The position numbers and the translations under genes are program-made. Positions 26,905 to 35,244 of a DNA stretch of 64,000 bases are shown here, piece by piece. Within the stretch, counting starts at the first letter, position 1. Each line of letters begins with the position of its first letter. The notes beneath the pieces were generated by a model. The model searched no databases. It was given only the letters and a program-made list of their open reading frames with translations, and was not told where the DNA came from. This DNA comes from CATOSD01 sp965203135 (GTDB lineage: Bacteria; Chloroflexota; Dehalococcoidia; Lucifugimonadales; CATOSD01): assembly GCA_965203135.1 (NCBI GenBank), contig CBDBBO010000001.1:1860001-1924000 (forward strand), given 5' to 3'.

Positions 26905-27020
26905 ATGCTCCTCCGGGCCATCCTCGCAAGACGCCGCCATGCCGTCTTCCGGCTGACCGGCTCCGCGTAGATGCTACCACAGCGCACGAAGCGGAACGGT
27001 GGAGTGAGCCGCGTTGCTGA

Positions 27021-27812
27021 GTGGCGCGGCCCCTAAAGGTGCTATCATTGCCGGACACCGTCCAGGGGGCACACGACATACAGACTTCAGGAAGAATACG
27101 CGCGACGGCATGGCTGAAGACGCTGGCGACTGTGCTATTCATCGCCGCGGTGCCGCTCTTTCTCATCGCCGGCAGCGTGCGCTTGGTCATCAACGTTCCC
27201 GCGTTGTACAGCTACGGCTTCGACAGGTACGACATTGCCGCTTACACTGGCATCGAGCGCGAGGACCTTCTCGACGTAGCCGCGCGCATCCGGACCTACT
27301 TCAACGACGACTCCGAATTCCTGATAGTGCCCACAACCGTGCGCGGCGTGCAGGTGCCCAGCCTGTACAACGAGCGCGAGATACTGCACATGTGGGACGT
27401 GAAGGGCCTGGTGCGCGGCGTCTACTGGGTGCACGAGGCGACGGGACTGTACCTGCTGGCGTTCGCCGCCTTCGGGTTCGCGCTGTACCGTCGGCCGTTC
27501 CTCGCGCGCCTGGCGTGTTACGCGGGCTACGGCGGCGGCCTGACGCTGGGAATCGTGCTGCTGGCCGGAGTCGGGTCGCTGGTGGGATTCGACAGGCTCT
27601 TCCTCGCCTTCCACCTCATCAGCTTCGCCAACGACCTCTGGCAGCTAGACCCGAGCCGCGACTACCTCTTGGCCATGTTCCCCGAGGCCTTCTTCTTCGA
27701 CGCCACCATGCTCATTGCCATAGCCACATCCGTGCAGGGAGCGTTGCTGGTGGCCATCGCGGTGGCGTTGCCTCGCACGCCGTGGCTGCGGCCGGAAGGC
27801 GATTCAGCATAG
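27021..27812 (+). CDS. DUF1461/TIGR01906-type integral membrane protein
   Basis: About 250-263 aa; the start is uncertain (GTG at 27021, or TTG at 27048 or later). There is an N-terminal membrane helix (LATVLFIAAVPLFLIAGSV), then an extracytoplasmic stretch with YTGIEREDLLDVAARIRTYFN and LYNEREILHMWDVKGLV, the conserved core of the TIGR01906 family. Three further helices follow, and the family hallmark FHLISFANDLWQLDPSRDYLLAMFPEAFF lies between the last two. The function of this widespread Gram-positive and Chloroflexota family is unknown. Confidence 0.85.
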   Translation: MARPLKVLSLPDTVQGAHDIQTSGRIRATAWLKTLATVLFIAAVPLFLIAGSVRLVINVPALYSYGFDRYDIAAYTGIEREDLLDVAARIRTYFNDDSEFLIVPTTVRGVQVPSLYNEREILHMWDVKGLVRGVYWVHEATGLYLLAFAAFGFALYRRPFLARLACYAGYGGGLTLGIVLLAGVGSLVGFDRLFLAFHLISFANDLWQLDPSRDYLLAMFPEAFFFDATMLIAIATSVQGALLVAIAVALPRTPWLRPEGDSA

Positions 27813-27868
27813 GATGACGATTAGCAGGCAGAGGCTAACCGGGCGGGCTGACAACTAGTACATGAAGC

Positions 27869-28303
27869 TTAAGCCCACACCGTAGGGCAATCACAGCCGT
27901 CCGGCGCCTCCCCTGGCGAAAAGTCCTCCAGCGCGCCAAGGAGGTCGTCTGCCACGATCAGAGCGAATCCCATTAACTCCGCCGACTCGAGGGTTCGTTG
28001 GCCAAGCCGAATCGAATTCCCCAGGGTGTAGTCAGAAGCGTTACGCATCCGCCTGATGTTGTCTAGCCTTCGCGCTATGTACTTTTCTAAGCGCCCTGCT
28101 TTAGCTCGGTAACGTTGAGCGAGTGCCGAATGCCTCCCATTACGCGGCAGCGGGCGGTCGTTCGGATACTCTCTGAAGTAGCGGCAGCAGGCTTCGTGAT
28201 GCAGGCCGTAGTAGAGCCGGTTGACTGCGGTACGATGCTCTACCTCTGTGCTGGCGGAATCTGCTAGTTGCAGTCCAAACCGGTAAAAGGCGAGCGGCCT
28301 CAT
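27869..28303 (-). CDS. HEPN-like protein (second module)
   Basis: Protein of 144 aa. TAVNRLYYGLHHEACCRYF in the first third and NIRRMRNASDYTLG in the middle are the two characteristic HEPN helices, although the canonical R-x4-6-H appears modified. Start ATG at 28303 overlaps the preceding stop by 4 nt (ATGA). It is more AT-rich than neighbouring housekeeping genes. It is likely the effector or inhibitor of a two-gene module with the 114-aa protein. Confidence 0.7.
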   Translation of the reverse strand: MRPLAFYRFGLQLADSASTEVEHRTAVNRLYYGLHHEACCRYFREYPNDRPLPRNGRHSALAQRYRAKAGRLEKYIARRLDNIRRMRNASDYTLGNSIRLGQRTLESAELMGFALIVADDLLGALEDFSPGEAPDGCDCPTVWA

Positions 28304-28644
28304 ATCCTTAGAGGAAAGATCATGTAGTTGATCATCCTCGAGGAGTCCGCTCTTTCTGCATCGGTCCAGGAAGCCTCCAATGCAATCTCCGCCTCAACCA
28401 TCGCCTTCCCTACTCGCGACCATTCATACCGGTCAATGTCCGCGACAAACGTGAGGTCTAGTGTCGGAGGTGCAGGTTCCCAGTGGCTATCATCGACGTC
28501 GACAGTGGCCGACTCGAGCGCAGGCCCGAGTTCCCTACATCCAATCTCGTACAGCTCTTCAAGTACGTGCTTCCTGAAGGGCGTGAGTAGTTCCATCGCC
28601 TCGGGTGTGATTTGAAGCTGAACTGTCTTGTCTTTGGCCGTCAT
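28300..28644 (-). CDS. Unknown small protein coupled to the second HEPN-like gene
   Basis: Protein of 114 aa. The N-terminal half is helical (LTPFRKHVLEELYEIGCRELG), and a strand-rich part follows (TLDLTFVADIDRYEWSRVGKAMVEAEIA). It is not similar by eye to the 114-aa partner of the first HEPN-like gene at 25164 apart from length. The stop overlaps the HEPN-like start by 4 nt, which is strong evidence that the two proteins act together. Confidence 0.6.
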   Translation of the reverse strand: MTAKDKTVQLQITPEAMELLTPFRKHVLEELYEIGCRELGPALESATVDVDDSHWEPAPPTLDLTFVADIDRYEWSRVGKAMVEAEIALEASWTDAERADSSRMINYMIFPLRI

Positions 28645-28728
28645 CGTGAACTGCCTCGAACACTGGGAGATTTCTAGCCCATCTAGTTTCTTGCACGCCG
28701 CCTCAAAGTGTCAAGCCGGCGGGGCCGT

Positions 28729-28757
28729 TTGATTGGGCTGTTGGCCCCGTCTATAAT
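28729..28757 (+). promoter_or_regulatory. Promoter of comB
   Basis: TTGATT (28729-28734), a 17-bp spacer and TATAAT (28752-28757), about 60 bp upstream of the comB start. Spacing and both hexamers are close to the sigma-70 consensus. Confidence 0.65.
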
Positions 28758-28820
28758 CCCCTGTGGCGGACAGCGAAGGTTTGGCAACCGCCGCAATTCG
28801 AACGAAACGGACGGACAAGC

Positions 28821-29513
28821 ATGGAAATCAGGATGGGCAGCCTCCTCAGGGACGCGCGAGAGGCCCGCGGGACAGTTATCATCATTGACGTGTTCAGGGC
28901 CTTCACCACCGCGGCGGTGGCGTTCTCTCGCGGCGCCTCCAGGATCGTGCTCGTCGCCGAAGTGGACGAGGCCCTCGCCCTCCGCGACAAGGGCGTGGGC
29001 GAAATCTGCATGGGCGAAGTCGACGGCAAGCGACCGCCCGGCTTCGACTACGGCAACTCGCCCCACGAGCTATCCGGCGCCGACGTGCGCGGCAAGACGC
29101 TCATCCAGTCCACCCGCGCCGGCACCGTCGGCGTGAGTGCCGCCGCCAACGCCGATGTCATCTACGGCGGTTCGCTGGTGCTCGCTAAAGCTACCATCGC
29201 GGCCATCCGCCGCGACGCCCCCGAGCTCGTCACCATCGTCGCCATGGGCGCGGAAGGCCGTGAGCGGACCGACGAGGACGAGCAGTGCGCCCTCTACCTG
29301 CGCAATCTGTTCCTGGGACGCACATCCGACCACGACGCGGTGCGCAGCCTGGTGCTGGCCGGCCAGGAGGCTCAGAAGTACGGCGACCCACAGCGCCCCC
29401 ACTTCGCTGCCGAGGACCGCGACATGGCCCTGCGCATAGACTCGGTGCCGTTCGCCATCAAGGTCACGCGCGAGGACGGCCTGCTCGTCGCCAGAAAGCA
29501 CCCGGTCGACTAG
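28821..29513 (+). CDS. comB: 2-phosphosulfolactate phosphatase family protein (ComB-like)
   Basis: Protein of 230 aa. Family features are IIIDVFRAFTTAAVAFSRGA, a metal-ligand-containing MGEVDGKRPPGFDYGNSPHEL, LIQSTRAGTVGVSAA and GAEGRERTDEDEQCALYL. In methanogens ComB dephosphorylates 2-phosphosulfolactate in coenzyme M synthesis. In bacteria such homologues are common without other CoM genes, and none are near here, so the substrate may be another 2-hydroxy acid phosphate. It has its own promoter and is followed 60 bp later by an aldo/keto reductase. Confidence 0.85.
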   Translation: MEIRMGSLLRDAREARGTVIIIDVFRAFTTAAVAFSRGASRIVLVAEVDEALALRDKGVGEICMGEVDGKRPPGFDYGNSPHELSGADVRGKTLIQSTRAGTVGVSAAANADVIYGGSLVLAKATIAAIRRDAPELVTIVAMGAEGRERTDEDEQCALYLRNLFLGRTSDHDAVRSLVLAGQEAQKYGDPQRPHFAAEDRDMALRIDSVPFAIKVTREDGLLVARKHPVD

Positions 29514-29574
29514 GAGCGAACTACGCGCCGTCGCCAGCGTCGCCGAGAACACTAACCGAAAGAGGAAGAATCGC

Positions 29575-30507
29575 TTGAAATACAGAAGACTTGGAAACTC
29601 CGGACTCAAGGTATCTGAGATAGGAATTGGCGCCAACAACTTCGGGCGCCGACTGGACGCGGAAGCCACGGCGGCGGTCATCGACCGCGCGCTGGATGTG
29701 GGCATCAACCTCATCGACACCGCCAACACCTACGGCGGAGGCAGACGCTCCGAGGAGTACATTGGCCGGGCGCTGAAGGGCAAGCGCAAAGACGCCCTCA
29801 TCGCCACCAAGGCCGCCATGAGGATGGGCGACGGTCCCAACGACAGCGGCGCCTCGCGCCTCCACCTCACGTCTGAGCTTGAAATCAGCCTGCGCACCCT
29901 GGACACCGACTACGTGGACCTCTACCAGGTCCACTTCCCCGACGACGACACTCCGATAGAGGAGACGATGCGCGCTCTCGACGACATGGTCAGCCAGGGC
30001 AAGGTCCGCTACATCGGCTGCTCCAACTTCACGGCCTGGCAGGTCTGCGAGGCCATCTGGACCTCCAGAACCTACGGCCTCGCGCCCTTCGTCAGCGTGC
30101 AGCCTCCCTATAGCATGATGCGACGCGCCATCGAGGCGGAGCTGGTGCCGTTCTGCAGGGAGTACGACATCGGCATTCTGCCCTTCTACCCTCTCGCCAA
30201 TGGCTTCCTCACCGGCAAGTACAGGCGCGGCCAGGGCGCTCCAGAGGGCACGCGCCTGGCCGAGGACGACAGGGGCATGTTCACCGACAAGAACTTCGAC
30301 CTGCTGGAGAGCCTGGAGACGTTCGCCTCCGAGAGGGGCCACACCGTGCTGGAGTTGGCTTTCGCCTGGCTGCTCGCCAATCCCAACGTCAGTTCCGTAA
30401 TCGCGGGCGCGACTCGAATAGAGCAGGTGGAAAGCAATGCCGACGCCGCGAACTGGGAGTTGACGCCGGAGGAGAAGACCGAAGTCGACGCGCTGCTGGA
30501 CGCTTAG
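29575..30507 (+). CDS. Aldo/keto reductase
   Basis: Protein of 310 aa starting at TTG 29575, chosen because GAGGAAG lies about 8 nt upstream and the first residues (KYRRLGNSGLKVSEIGIG) are the family N-terminus. The catalytic tetrad is visible as Asp and Tyr in LIDTANTYGGG, Lys in ALIATKAA and His in LYQVHFPD. The NADPH-binding end is NVSSVIAGATRIEQVESNA. It reduces aldehydes or ketones, substrate unknown. It is convergent with the CDF gene. Confidence 0.93.
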   Translation: MKYRRLGNSGLKVSEIGIGANNFGRRLDAEATAAVIDRALDVGINLIDTANTYGGGRRSEEYIGRALKGKRKDALIATKAAMRMGDGPNDSGASRLHLTSELEISLRTLDTDYVDLYQVHFPDDDTPIEETMRALDDMVSQGKVRYIGCSNFTAWQVCEAIWTSRTYGLAPFVSVQPPYSMMRRAIEAELVPFCREYDIGILPFYPLANGFLTGKYRRGQGAPEGTRLAEDDRGMFTDKNFDLLESLETFASERGHTVLELAFAWLLANPNVSSVIAGATRIEQVESNADAANWELTPEEKTEVDALLDA

Positions 30508-30508
30508 C

Positions 30509-31189
30509 TCAGGCGGCGCAGCAAAGACCTCGACACTGCGCGCGGCACTTGTCCAGGCAATCGAGTAGCCCATACAGGCACCCGCGGCACCAGCACAGCA
30601 CCACGCCTTCCTCGCGGTCCTCGCCGCGCACGCCCTCCAGTCCCTCGCGCAACAGCCACGGCACCAACAGCAGCGCGGTGGCCGCGTCGAGCCACCACCA
30701 GCCCAGCAGCGCATTGGCTACGAGGCCGACCAGAAGCGTCAGCGACAGGTAAGAGCAACCGATGGTCTCCTTGGCCTCGATAGCGATGGAGTTCAGTCCG
30801 CTCTGCGCGGCGATGCGCAACTTCCAGAGAGCGAGGATCGGCATGAGCGCGACGGACGCCGCTGCGACCGCGATGCCCACAAGCGACTCCTCGGCGCCGG
30901 TCCGCTGAGATAGCGTGTAGGTGGACTGGATCACGATCCCGACCGAAAGCACGATGAAGGTCCAGCCGATCAGCCGCACCACCCTGCCCTCGATCCTTTC
31001 GCCCCGCTCCTCGTCGACTACACTCAGCCGCCACAGCACCAGGCCCGCGGCGCCTACCTCCAGGTAGCTGTCCATCCCGAAGCCCGCCAGCGCCACGCTG
31101 CGGGCCATCGCCGCCGACCAGAGCGCCAGCACGCCCTCGACGACGTTGTACACCAGCGTAAACCAGAGCAGGGCCTTCGCTGTTCGCAC
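30509..31189 (-). CDS. CDF-type cation transporter with Cys-rich C-terminus
   Basis: About 226 aa from the GTG at 31189, preferred because AGGAG lies about 10 nt upstream; a GTG at 31234 is also in frame. Six helices can be traced. Conserved CDF positions are GFGMDSYLE in TM2 and IEAKETIGCSYLS in TM5, where other members have D/H metal ligands. The last 28 residues hold eight cysteines (CWCRGC, then LDCLDKC, AQC and GLCC), replacing the usual cytoplasmic dimerisation domain. This tail could bind soft metals such as Cu, Zn or Cd. It is probably an efflux pump. No regulator is adjacent. Confidence 0.78.
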   Translation of the reverse strand: MRTAKALLWFTLVYNVVEGVLALWSAAMARSVALAGFGMDSYLEVGAAGLVLWRLSVVDEERGERIEGRVVRLIGWTFIVLSVGIVIQSTYTLSQRTGAEESLVGIAVAAASVALMPILALWKLRIAAQSGLNSIAIEAKETIGCSYLSLTLLVGLVANALLGWWWLDAATALLLVPWLLREGLEGVRGEDREEGVVLCWCRGCLYGLLDCLDKCRAQCRGLCCAA

Positions 31190-31253
31190 TTTCAGAGCAT
31201 CTCCTGCCCGTGAGAGTACCCTTGATTCTACCACAAAGCCCGCAGTCCACTCG

Positions 31254-31262
31254 TGCTATAAT
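31254..31262 (+). promoter_or_regulatory. Extended -10 promoter (TGCTATAAT) of the amidohydrolase gene
   Basis: TGC directly before a perfect TATAAT, 85 bp upstream of the TTG start at 31347. No -35 with correct spacing. The same TGC-TATA context occurs before the GNAT gene at 18324. Confidence 0.5.
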
Positions 31263-31346
31263 TGCGCCCGGCCCGGGCCGGTATCGCCCTCCCGCTCGCT
31301 TTGGAGGCCGAGGCCGAGCCTGACTAACCGTGCTGGAGGTGTGCCC

Positions 31347-32576
31347 TTGAAGCTGCTCTTGAAGGCGGACAGGCTGATCGACGGAACGGGCGCGCCGCCC
31401 ATCCAGAACGGCGCCGTGCTAGTCGAAGACGGACGCATCGCCCAGGTAGGCGCGCGCGAAGAGATGCGCCTCGAACCGGGGGAGCAGATCGACGAGATCG
31501 AGGCGTCCGGCGGCTCCATCCTGCCCGGCTTCGTCGAGGCCCACACCCACATTCACTGCAGCGCCGAGGCCGACGCCTATCGCCACGTCACCACCGAGAG
31601 CGATGCCACCCTCATCATGCGCGGCGTACAGGCGGTCCGTTCCGCGCTCTCCTCCGGCGTCACCACCATGCGGGATCTCGGCAGCAAGAACCAGGTGATA
31701 TTTCCCATCCGCGAGGCCATCGAGTCCGGCGTCATTCCCGGCCCCCGTCTGCTCGCGGCGGGCACGCCCATCACCACCACCGCGGGCCACTGCAACATGT
31801 TCGGCACCGAGGCCGACACCGCCGAGGAGGTGGTGAAGGCAATCAGGCAGCAGTTCAAGCTCGGCGCCGACTGCATCAAGATAATGTCCACCGGCGGCGG
31901 CTTCACCCCCGGCACCAACACTCGCGCGCCGCAGTACCCGGCCGAGACCCTCCGCGCCGCCGTCGAGGACGCCGAGCGACTCGGCCTCCGCGTCGCCGCC
32001 CACTGCCACGCCGCCGCGGGCGTCCGCAACTGCGTCGAGGCCGGCATACACAACCTCATCCACTGCACCTGGCTCGCCGAAGACCCCGACGATGTCTACG
32101 ACTACGACCCGGACGTAGTGGACGTGATGGTCGAGAAAGGCATCTACGTCGACCCGACGCTCGCGCTCGGCCGCCTCAACCAGATGCGAGGCCGCGAGCG
32201 CCCCGCCGGCCGTGCGTTCGGCGACCCTGAGCGGCGGTTCGAGATCCTTCGCGATATGTGGGACCGCGGCGTGAAGTTCGTAACCGGCATGGACGCGGGC
32301 ATGACGAACGCCCGCTTCGACGACTTCGCCTACATCCCTGAGGTGATGGTGGACAACATGGGAATCTCCCCAATGGAGGCGATCGTGTGCTCCACTCAGA
32401 CCTCCGCCGACTGCCTCGGCATCCTGGAGGAGACGGGAACCCTCGAGCTCGGCAAGGCGGCGGACGTAGTGGCGGTCTCGGGTGACCCGCTCGCCGACGT
32501 TCGCGCCCTCCACGACGTCAACACCATCGTCAGCCGCGGGCGTGTGGTCAAGCGCGCCGGCGAGCTGCTCATCTAA
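31347..32576 (+). CDS. Amidohydrolase-family metal-dependent hydrolase
   Basis: Protein of 409 aa starting at TTG 31347, set by GGAGG 8 nt upstream. The binuclear-metal TIM barrel is shown by EAHTHIHC (HxH), a Lys in DCIKIMSTGG, VAAHCHAAAG, IHNLIHCTW and a catalytic Asp in FVTGMDAGMTN. The N- and C-terminal small beta domain includes LELGKAADVVAVSGDPLADV. It resembles Xaa-Pro dipeptidase/prolidase-like and imidazolonepropionase-like amidohydrolases. The substrate is unknown. It is followed 12 bp later by an enoyl-CoA hydratase gene, with which it may be co-transcribed. Confidence 0.92.
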   Translation: MKLLLKADRLIDGTGAPPIQNGAVLVEDGRIAQVGAREEMRLEPGEQIDEIEASGGSILPGFVEAHTHIHCSAEADAYRHVTTESDATLIMRGVQAVRSALSSGVTTMRDLGSKNQVIFPIREAIESGVIPGPRLLAAGTPITTTAGHCNMFGTEADTAEEVVKAIRQQFKLGADCIKIMSTGGGFTPGTNTRAPQYPAETLRAAVEDAERLGLRVAAHCHAAAGVRNCVEAGIHNLIHCTWLAEDPDDVYDYDPDVVDVMVEKGIYVDPTLALGRLNQMRGRERPAGRAFGDPERRFEILRDMWDRGVKFVTGMDAGMTNARFDDFAYIPEVMVDNMGISPMEAIVCSTQTSADCLGILEETGTLELGKAADVVAVSGDPLADVRALHDVNTIVSRGRVVKRAGELLI

Positions 32577-32588
32577 CGGAGAAAACCC

Positions 32589-33395
32589 ATGGACTACCAG
32601 TTCATCCTGCTGGAAAAGAGCGACAGCATCGCCACCATAACGCTGAACAGGCCGGAGAAGCGCAACGCCCTCAGCGCGGACCTGCTGCGCGAGTTCAATC
32701 ACGCGTTGGACGACGTTCAGGAAGACCACGACATCAACGCGGTCATCATCACCGGAGCGGGACGATCCTTCTCCGCCGGGTTCGACATCTCGCCCGGCCA
32801 GACCTACCCGGAGCGCCCCAGCACCGCGAACTGGGACGCGACACACCTACCCCCGCGCGCCATCATGAAGCTGTGGAACCTCAGGCAACCCACCATAAGC
32901 GCGGTGCACGGCCATGCTGTTGCCGCCGGCAACGTCCTCGCGATGACCGCCGACCTTGTCATCGCTTCTGAAGAGGCTGTTTTCGGTGAGCCGGAGATAC
33001 GCCACGTGGCGCACTCCCCGGCCATCATGCTGCCCTACATCGCGCCCTTCCGCCACTTGCACTGGCTCTACTATACCGGGGACATGATCGACGCCCGCAC
33101 GGCGGAAAAGTGGAACATGGTCAACAAGGTCGTGCCGGCGGACGAGCTGATGGAGGAGGCGCGCAGCGTTGCCGAGCGCATCGCCCGCGTGCCCCCGTTC
33201 GCGACCCAGATGATGAAGCGAAGCATCAAGGCCGCCTACGAGAACATGGGCTTCACCGAGGCGTTCGACCAGCATCTGATGCTGCGGATGATCGAGAGCA
33301 TGACCCCGGACGCCGACAAGCAGGCGCTGGACGACATCCGCCAACAGCAGGGCCTGCAATCGTTCCTCCAGGCCCGCGACGGCCCCTTCCGGTAG
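32589..33395 (+). CDS. Enoyl-CoA hydratase/isomerase family protein
   Basis: Protein of 268 aa, crotonase fold. TITLNRPEKRNALSADLL, the first oxyanion hole AGRSFSAGFDIS, and the second region LRQPTISAVHGHAVAAGNVLAMTADL. In canonical hydratases the catalytic Glu pair falls in G-A-GxGxE and E; here EAVFGEPEI carries one Glu. It acts on a CoA thioester, but the exact reaction (hydratase, isomerase or hydrolase) cannot be fixed. The C-terminal RVPPFATQMMKRSIKAA helix is typical. It directly follows the amidohydrolase. Confidence 0.9.
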   Translation: MDYQFILLEKSDSIATITLNRPEKRNALSADLLREFNHALDDVQEDHDINAVIITGAGRSFSAGFDISPGQTYPERPSTANWDATHLPPRAIMKLWNLRQPTISAVHGHAVAAGNVLAMTADLVIASEEAVFGEPEIRHVAHSPAIMLPYIAPFRHLHWLYYTGDMIDARTAEKWNMVNKVVPADELMEEARSVAERIARVPPFATQMMKRSIKAAYENMGFTEAFDQHLMLRMIESMTPDADKQALDDIRQQQGLQSFLQARDGPFR

Positions 33396-33404
33396 TCCCC
33401 CGCC

Positions 33405-34256
33405 TCACACCACCCGCGGCAGCGCCTGGCCGTCCACGAAGTCGAGGATTGCGTTCGACACGGCGTCCGGGCGCTCCATGTACATGTTGTGGCCCGTGTC
33501 GTTGACCACCAGCACGTGGAAGTCCGCGATCTCCGCTTCCAGCTCGTCGAGCAGCGGGTAGCCCTTCTTGCGCTCGGCGCTGACTATGTACAGCATCGGC
33601 ACGCCCAACTCGCGGAACGCCGGCCGCAGGTCCTCGTAGTCGCCGTCGCGCTCCTCCCAGGCCATCGAGGATTGCGCCCACTTCATGTCTATCGAGCCGT
33701 CCGGCAGCTCCATCGTCTCGAATTCCACCACGTCTCGAATCACGTCCGCGCGCCACCGGCCCGCGGCGCGGTGCTGCGTCAGGAAGTCAAGCATCTCGGG
33801 GCGGCTGGGCCACGTGCGCCGCGGACGCTGCGGCGAGTCCACGCGGGAAACGCGGCGCTGGAATGCCTCGTCCACGACTATCATCGGCTCCAGCAGCACC
33901 AGCCGGTTGAACAGGCCCGGCGACCGGTGGGCAACCAGCGTCGTCACCACGCCTCCGGTGGAGTGCGCCGCCACCACCGCGTCGCGCAGCCCGATGGCCT
34001 CGCAGAAGCCGCTCAGGTCCGAAATCCTGTCCGCGAACCGGTACCCCGACTCCGTCCATGTGCTGTCGCCGCTGCCCCGGCAGTCCACGGCCAGCACCCG
34101 GAAGCGGTGCCGCAGGTCGCGCGCCACGGCGTCCCAGCTACGGCTCGTCCGCATGTCGCCGTGCACCAGCAGCAGCGGCGGACCGTCGCCGCCCCAGTCG
34201 GCGTAGTGCAGCCTTATCTCGCCAACCTCGACGTAGCGGCTTACTGGTACACCCAT
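33405..34256 (-). CDS. Alpha/beta hydrolase
   Basis: Protein of 283 aa. LLLVHGDMRTSRSWD gives the oxyanion HG motif, VVAAHSTGGVVTTLVAH is the nucleophile elbow with Ser, and VVNDTGHNMYMERPDAV holds the catalytic His. The fold matches the haloalkane-dehalogenase/epoxide hydrolase/C-C hydrolase group, single-domain with a cap around residues 130-210. The substrate is unknown. It ends next to the enoyl-CoA hydratase (convergent) and starts 9 bp after the DHDPS-family stop, so it is probably in an operon with that gene. Confidence 0.9.
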   Translation of the reverse strand: MGVPVSRYVEVGEIRLHYADWGGDGPPLLLVHGDMRTSRSWDAVARDLRHRFRVLAVDCRGSGDSTWTESGYRFADRISDLSGFCEAIGLRDAVVAAHSTGGVVTTLVAHRSPGLFNRLVLLEPMIVVDEAFQRRVSRVDSPQRPRRTWPSRPEMLDFLTQHRAAGRWRADVIRDVVEFETMELPDGSIDMKWAQSSMAWEERDGDYEDLRPAFRELGVPMLYIVSAERKKGYPLLDELEAEIADFHVLVVNDTGHNMYMERPDAVSNAILDFVDGQALPRVV

Positions 34257-34265
34257 CGCGCCCGG

Positions 34266-35198
34266 TTAGTCCAGCAAGTCGAGCTGTCGGAGAATGGCGG
34301 GAAGCTCGGCCTTCTCGTCGTCGGTCAGCGGCCTGAGCGGGCGCGACACCGTGTCGCTGTCCAGCACGCCCATCATCTTCAAGGACGACTTCATCGCCGA
34401 GAAGCTGGCCGCGTTCGCTCCGCCTCCCTTCGCCACGCGCGCCACGCCGTTGGCGATGAGCAGCTTCGCGTCGCACTCGCGCACCGTCTCGGTGTCTCCG
34501 CGCTCGCCCGCCTCCCAGCCGCGGGAGGAGATGGCCGGCACGAGATTCGCGATGCCGGGTATGACCCCGTGGACGCCGACCGAGCCGGAGGTGGTTATCC
34601 GAAACACCGTCCCCAGAAAGCGCAGCAGCTCTATCTCGCCCTGGTCGCACAGGATGTTCAGCTCGGCAAGCAGCTCGCCCGCGCCGGAGCTGTCCTTCAC
34701 GCCGACGACCGCTCCCTCGCCCGCGAGCGCGGCAACCGTTCCCGGCGCCACGGCCGTCTTGACGGTTACGGGTATGTTGTACACCCACACAGGCCCGCCC
34801 ACGCGGTCGGCTATGTAGCGGTAGTGGTCGGCGATCTCGTCCTGCGCGTTCGGGTAGTAGTAGGGCGGCGTGAACGCTATGCCGTCCAGTCCGGTTTCGC
34901 GCACCGCGTCCGCCAGCTCGATGGAGAGTTGCGTGCTGGGCTGCGACACGTTGCCGATGACCGGCACGCGGCCATCCACTTCGTCCACGACCGTCTCGAT
35001 GCTGGTCACGCGCTCCCTGTCCGACAGCGCCGCGAACTCTCCGGTGGTGCCGGACACCCATATGCCATGCGCGCCGCTGTCGATGAGGTAGTTCACCAGC
35101 CGCCTCAGCGAAGAGGTGTCCACGCTCTCGTCGTCGTTGAGCGGCGTAAGTATCGGGACGATTACGCCCTTGATCTGCTTTTCGTCAGTGTCGGTCAT
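34266..35198 (-). CDS. Dihydrodipicolinate synthase-family aldolase
   Basis: Protein of 310 aa. The family TIM barrel shows IVPILTPLNDDESVD, VSGTTGEFAALSDRER, the Tyr in AFTPPYYYPNAQDE and the Schiff-base Lys in VVGVKDSSGAGE. Members include DapA, N-acetylneuraminate lyase and 2-keto-3-deoxy-acid aldolases. The non-canonical TGEF (DapA usually has TGE plus a conserved pattern TTGESATL) and catabolic neighbours suggest an aldolase of the KDG/NAL kind rather than lysine biosynthesis. The following alpha/beta hydrolase is 9 bp away. Confidence 0.9.
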   Translation of the reverse strand: MTDTDEKQIKGVIVPILTPLNDDESVDTSSLRRLVNYLIDSGAHGIWVSGTTGEFAALSDRERVTSIETVVDEVDGRVPVIGNVSQPSTQLSIELADAVRETGLDGIAFTPPYYYPNAQDEIADHYRYIADRVGGPVWVYNIPVTVKTAVAPGTVAALAGEGAVVGVKDSSGAGELLAELNILCDQGEIELLRFLGTVFRITTSGSVGVHGVIPGIANLVPAISSRGWEAGERGDTETVRECDAKLLIANGVARVAKGGGANAASFSAMKSSLKMMGVLDSDTVSRPLRPLTDDEKAELPAILRQLDLLD

Positions 35199-35244
35199 AG
35201 GTCTTCACTCCTTCTTTTGATCAGTTATCAGCGTATGGGTGAGC

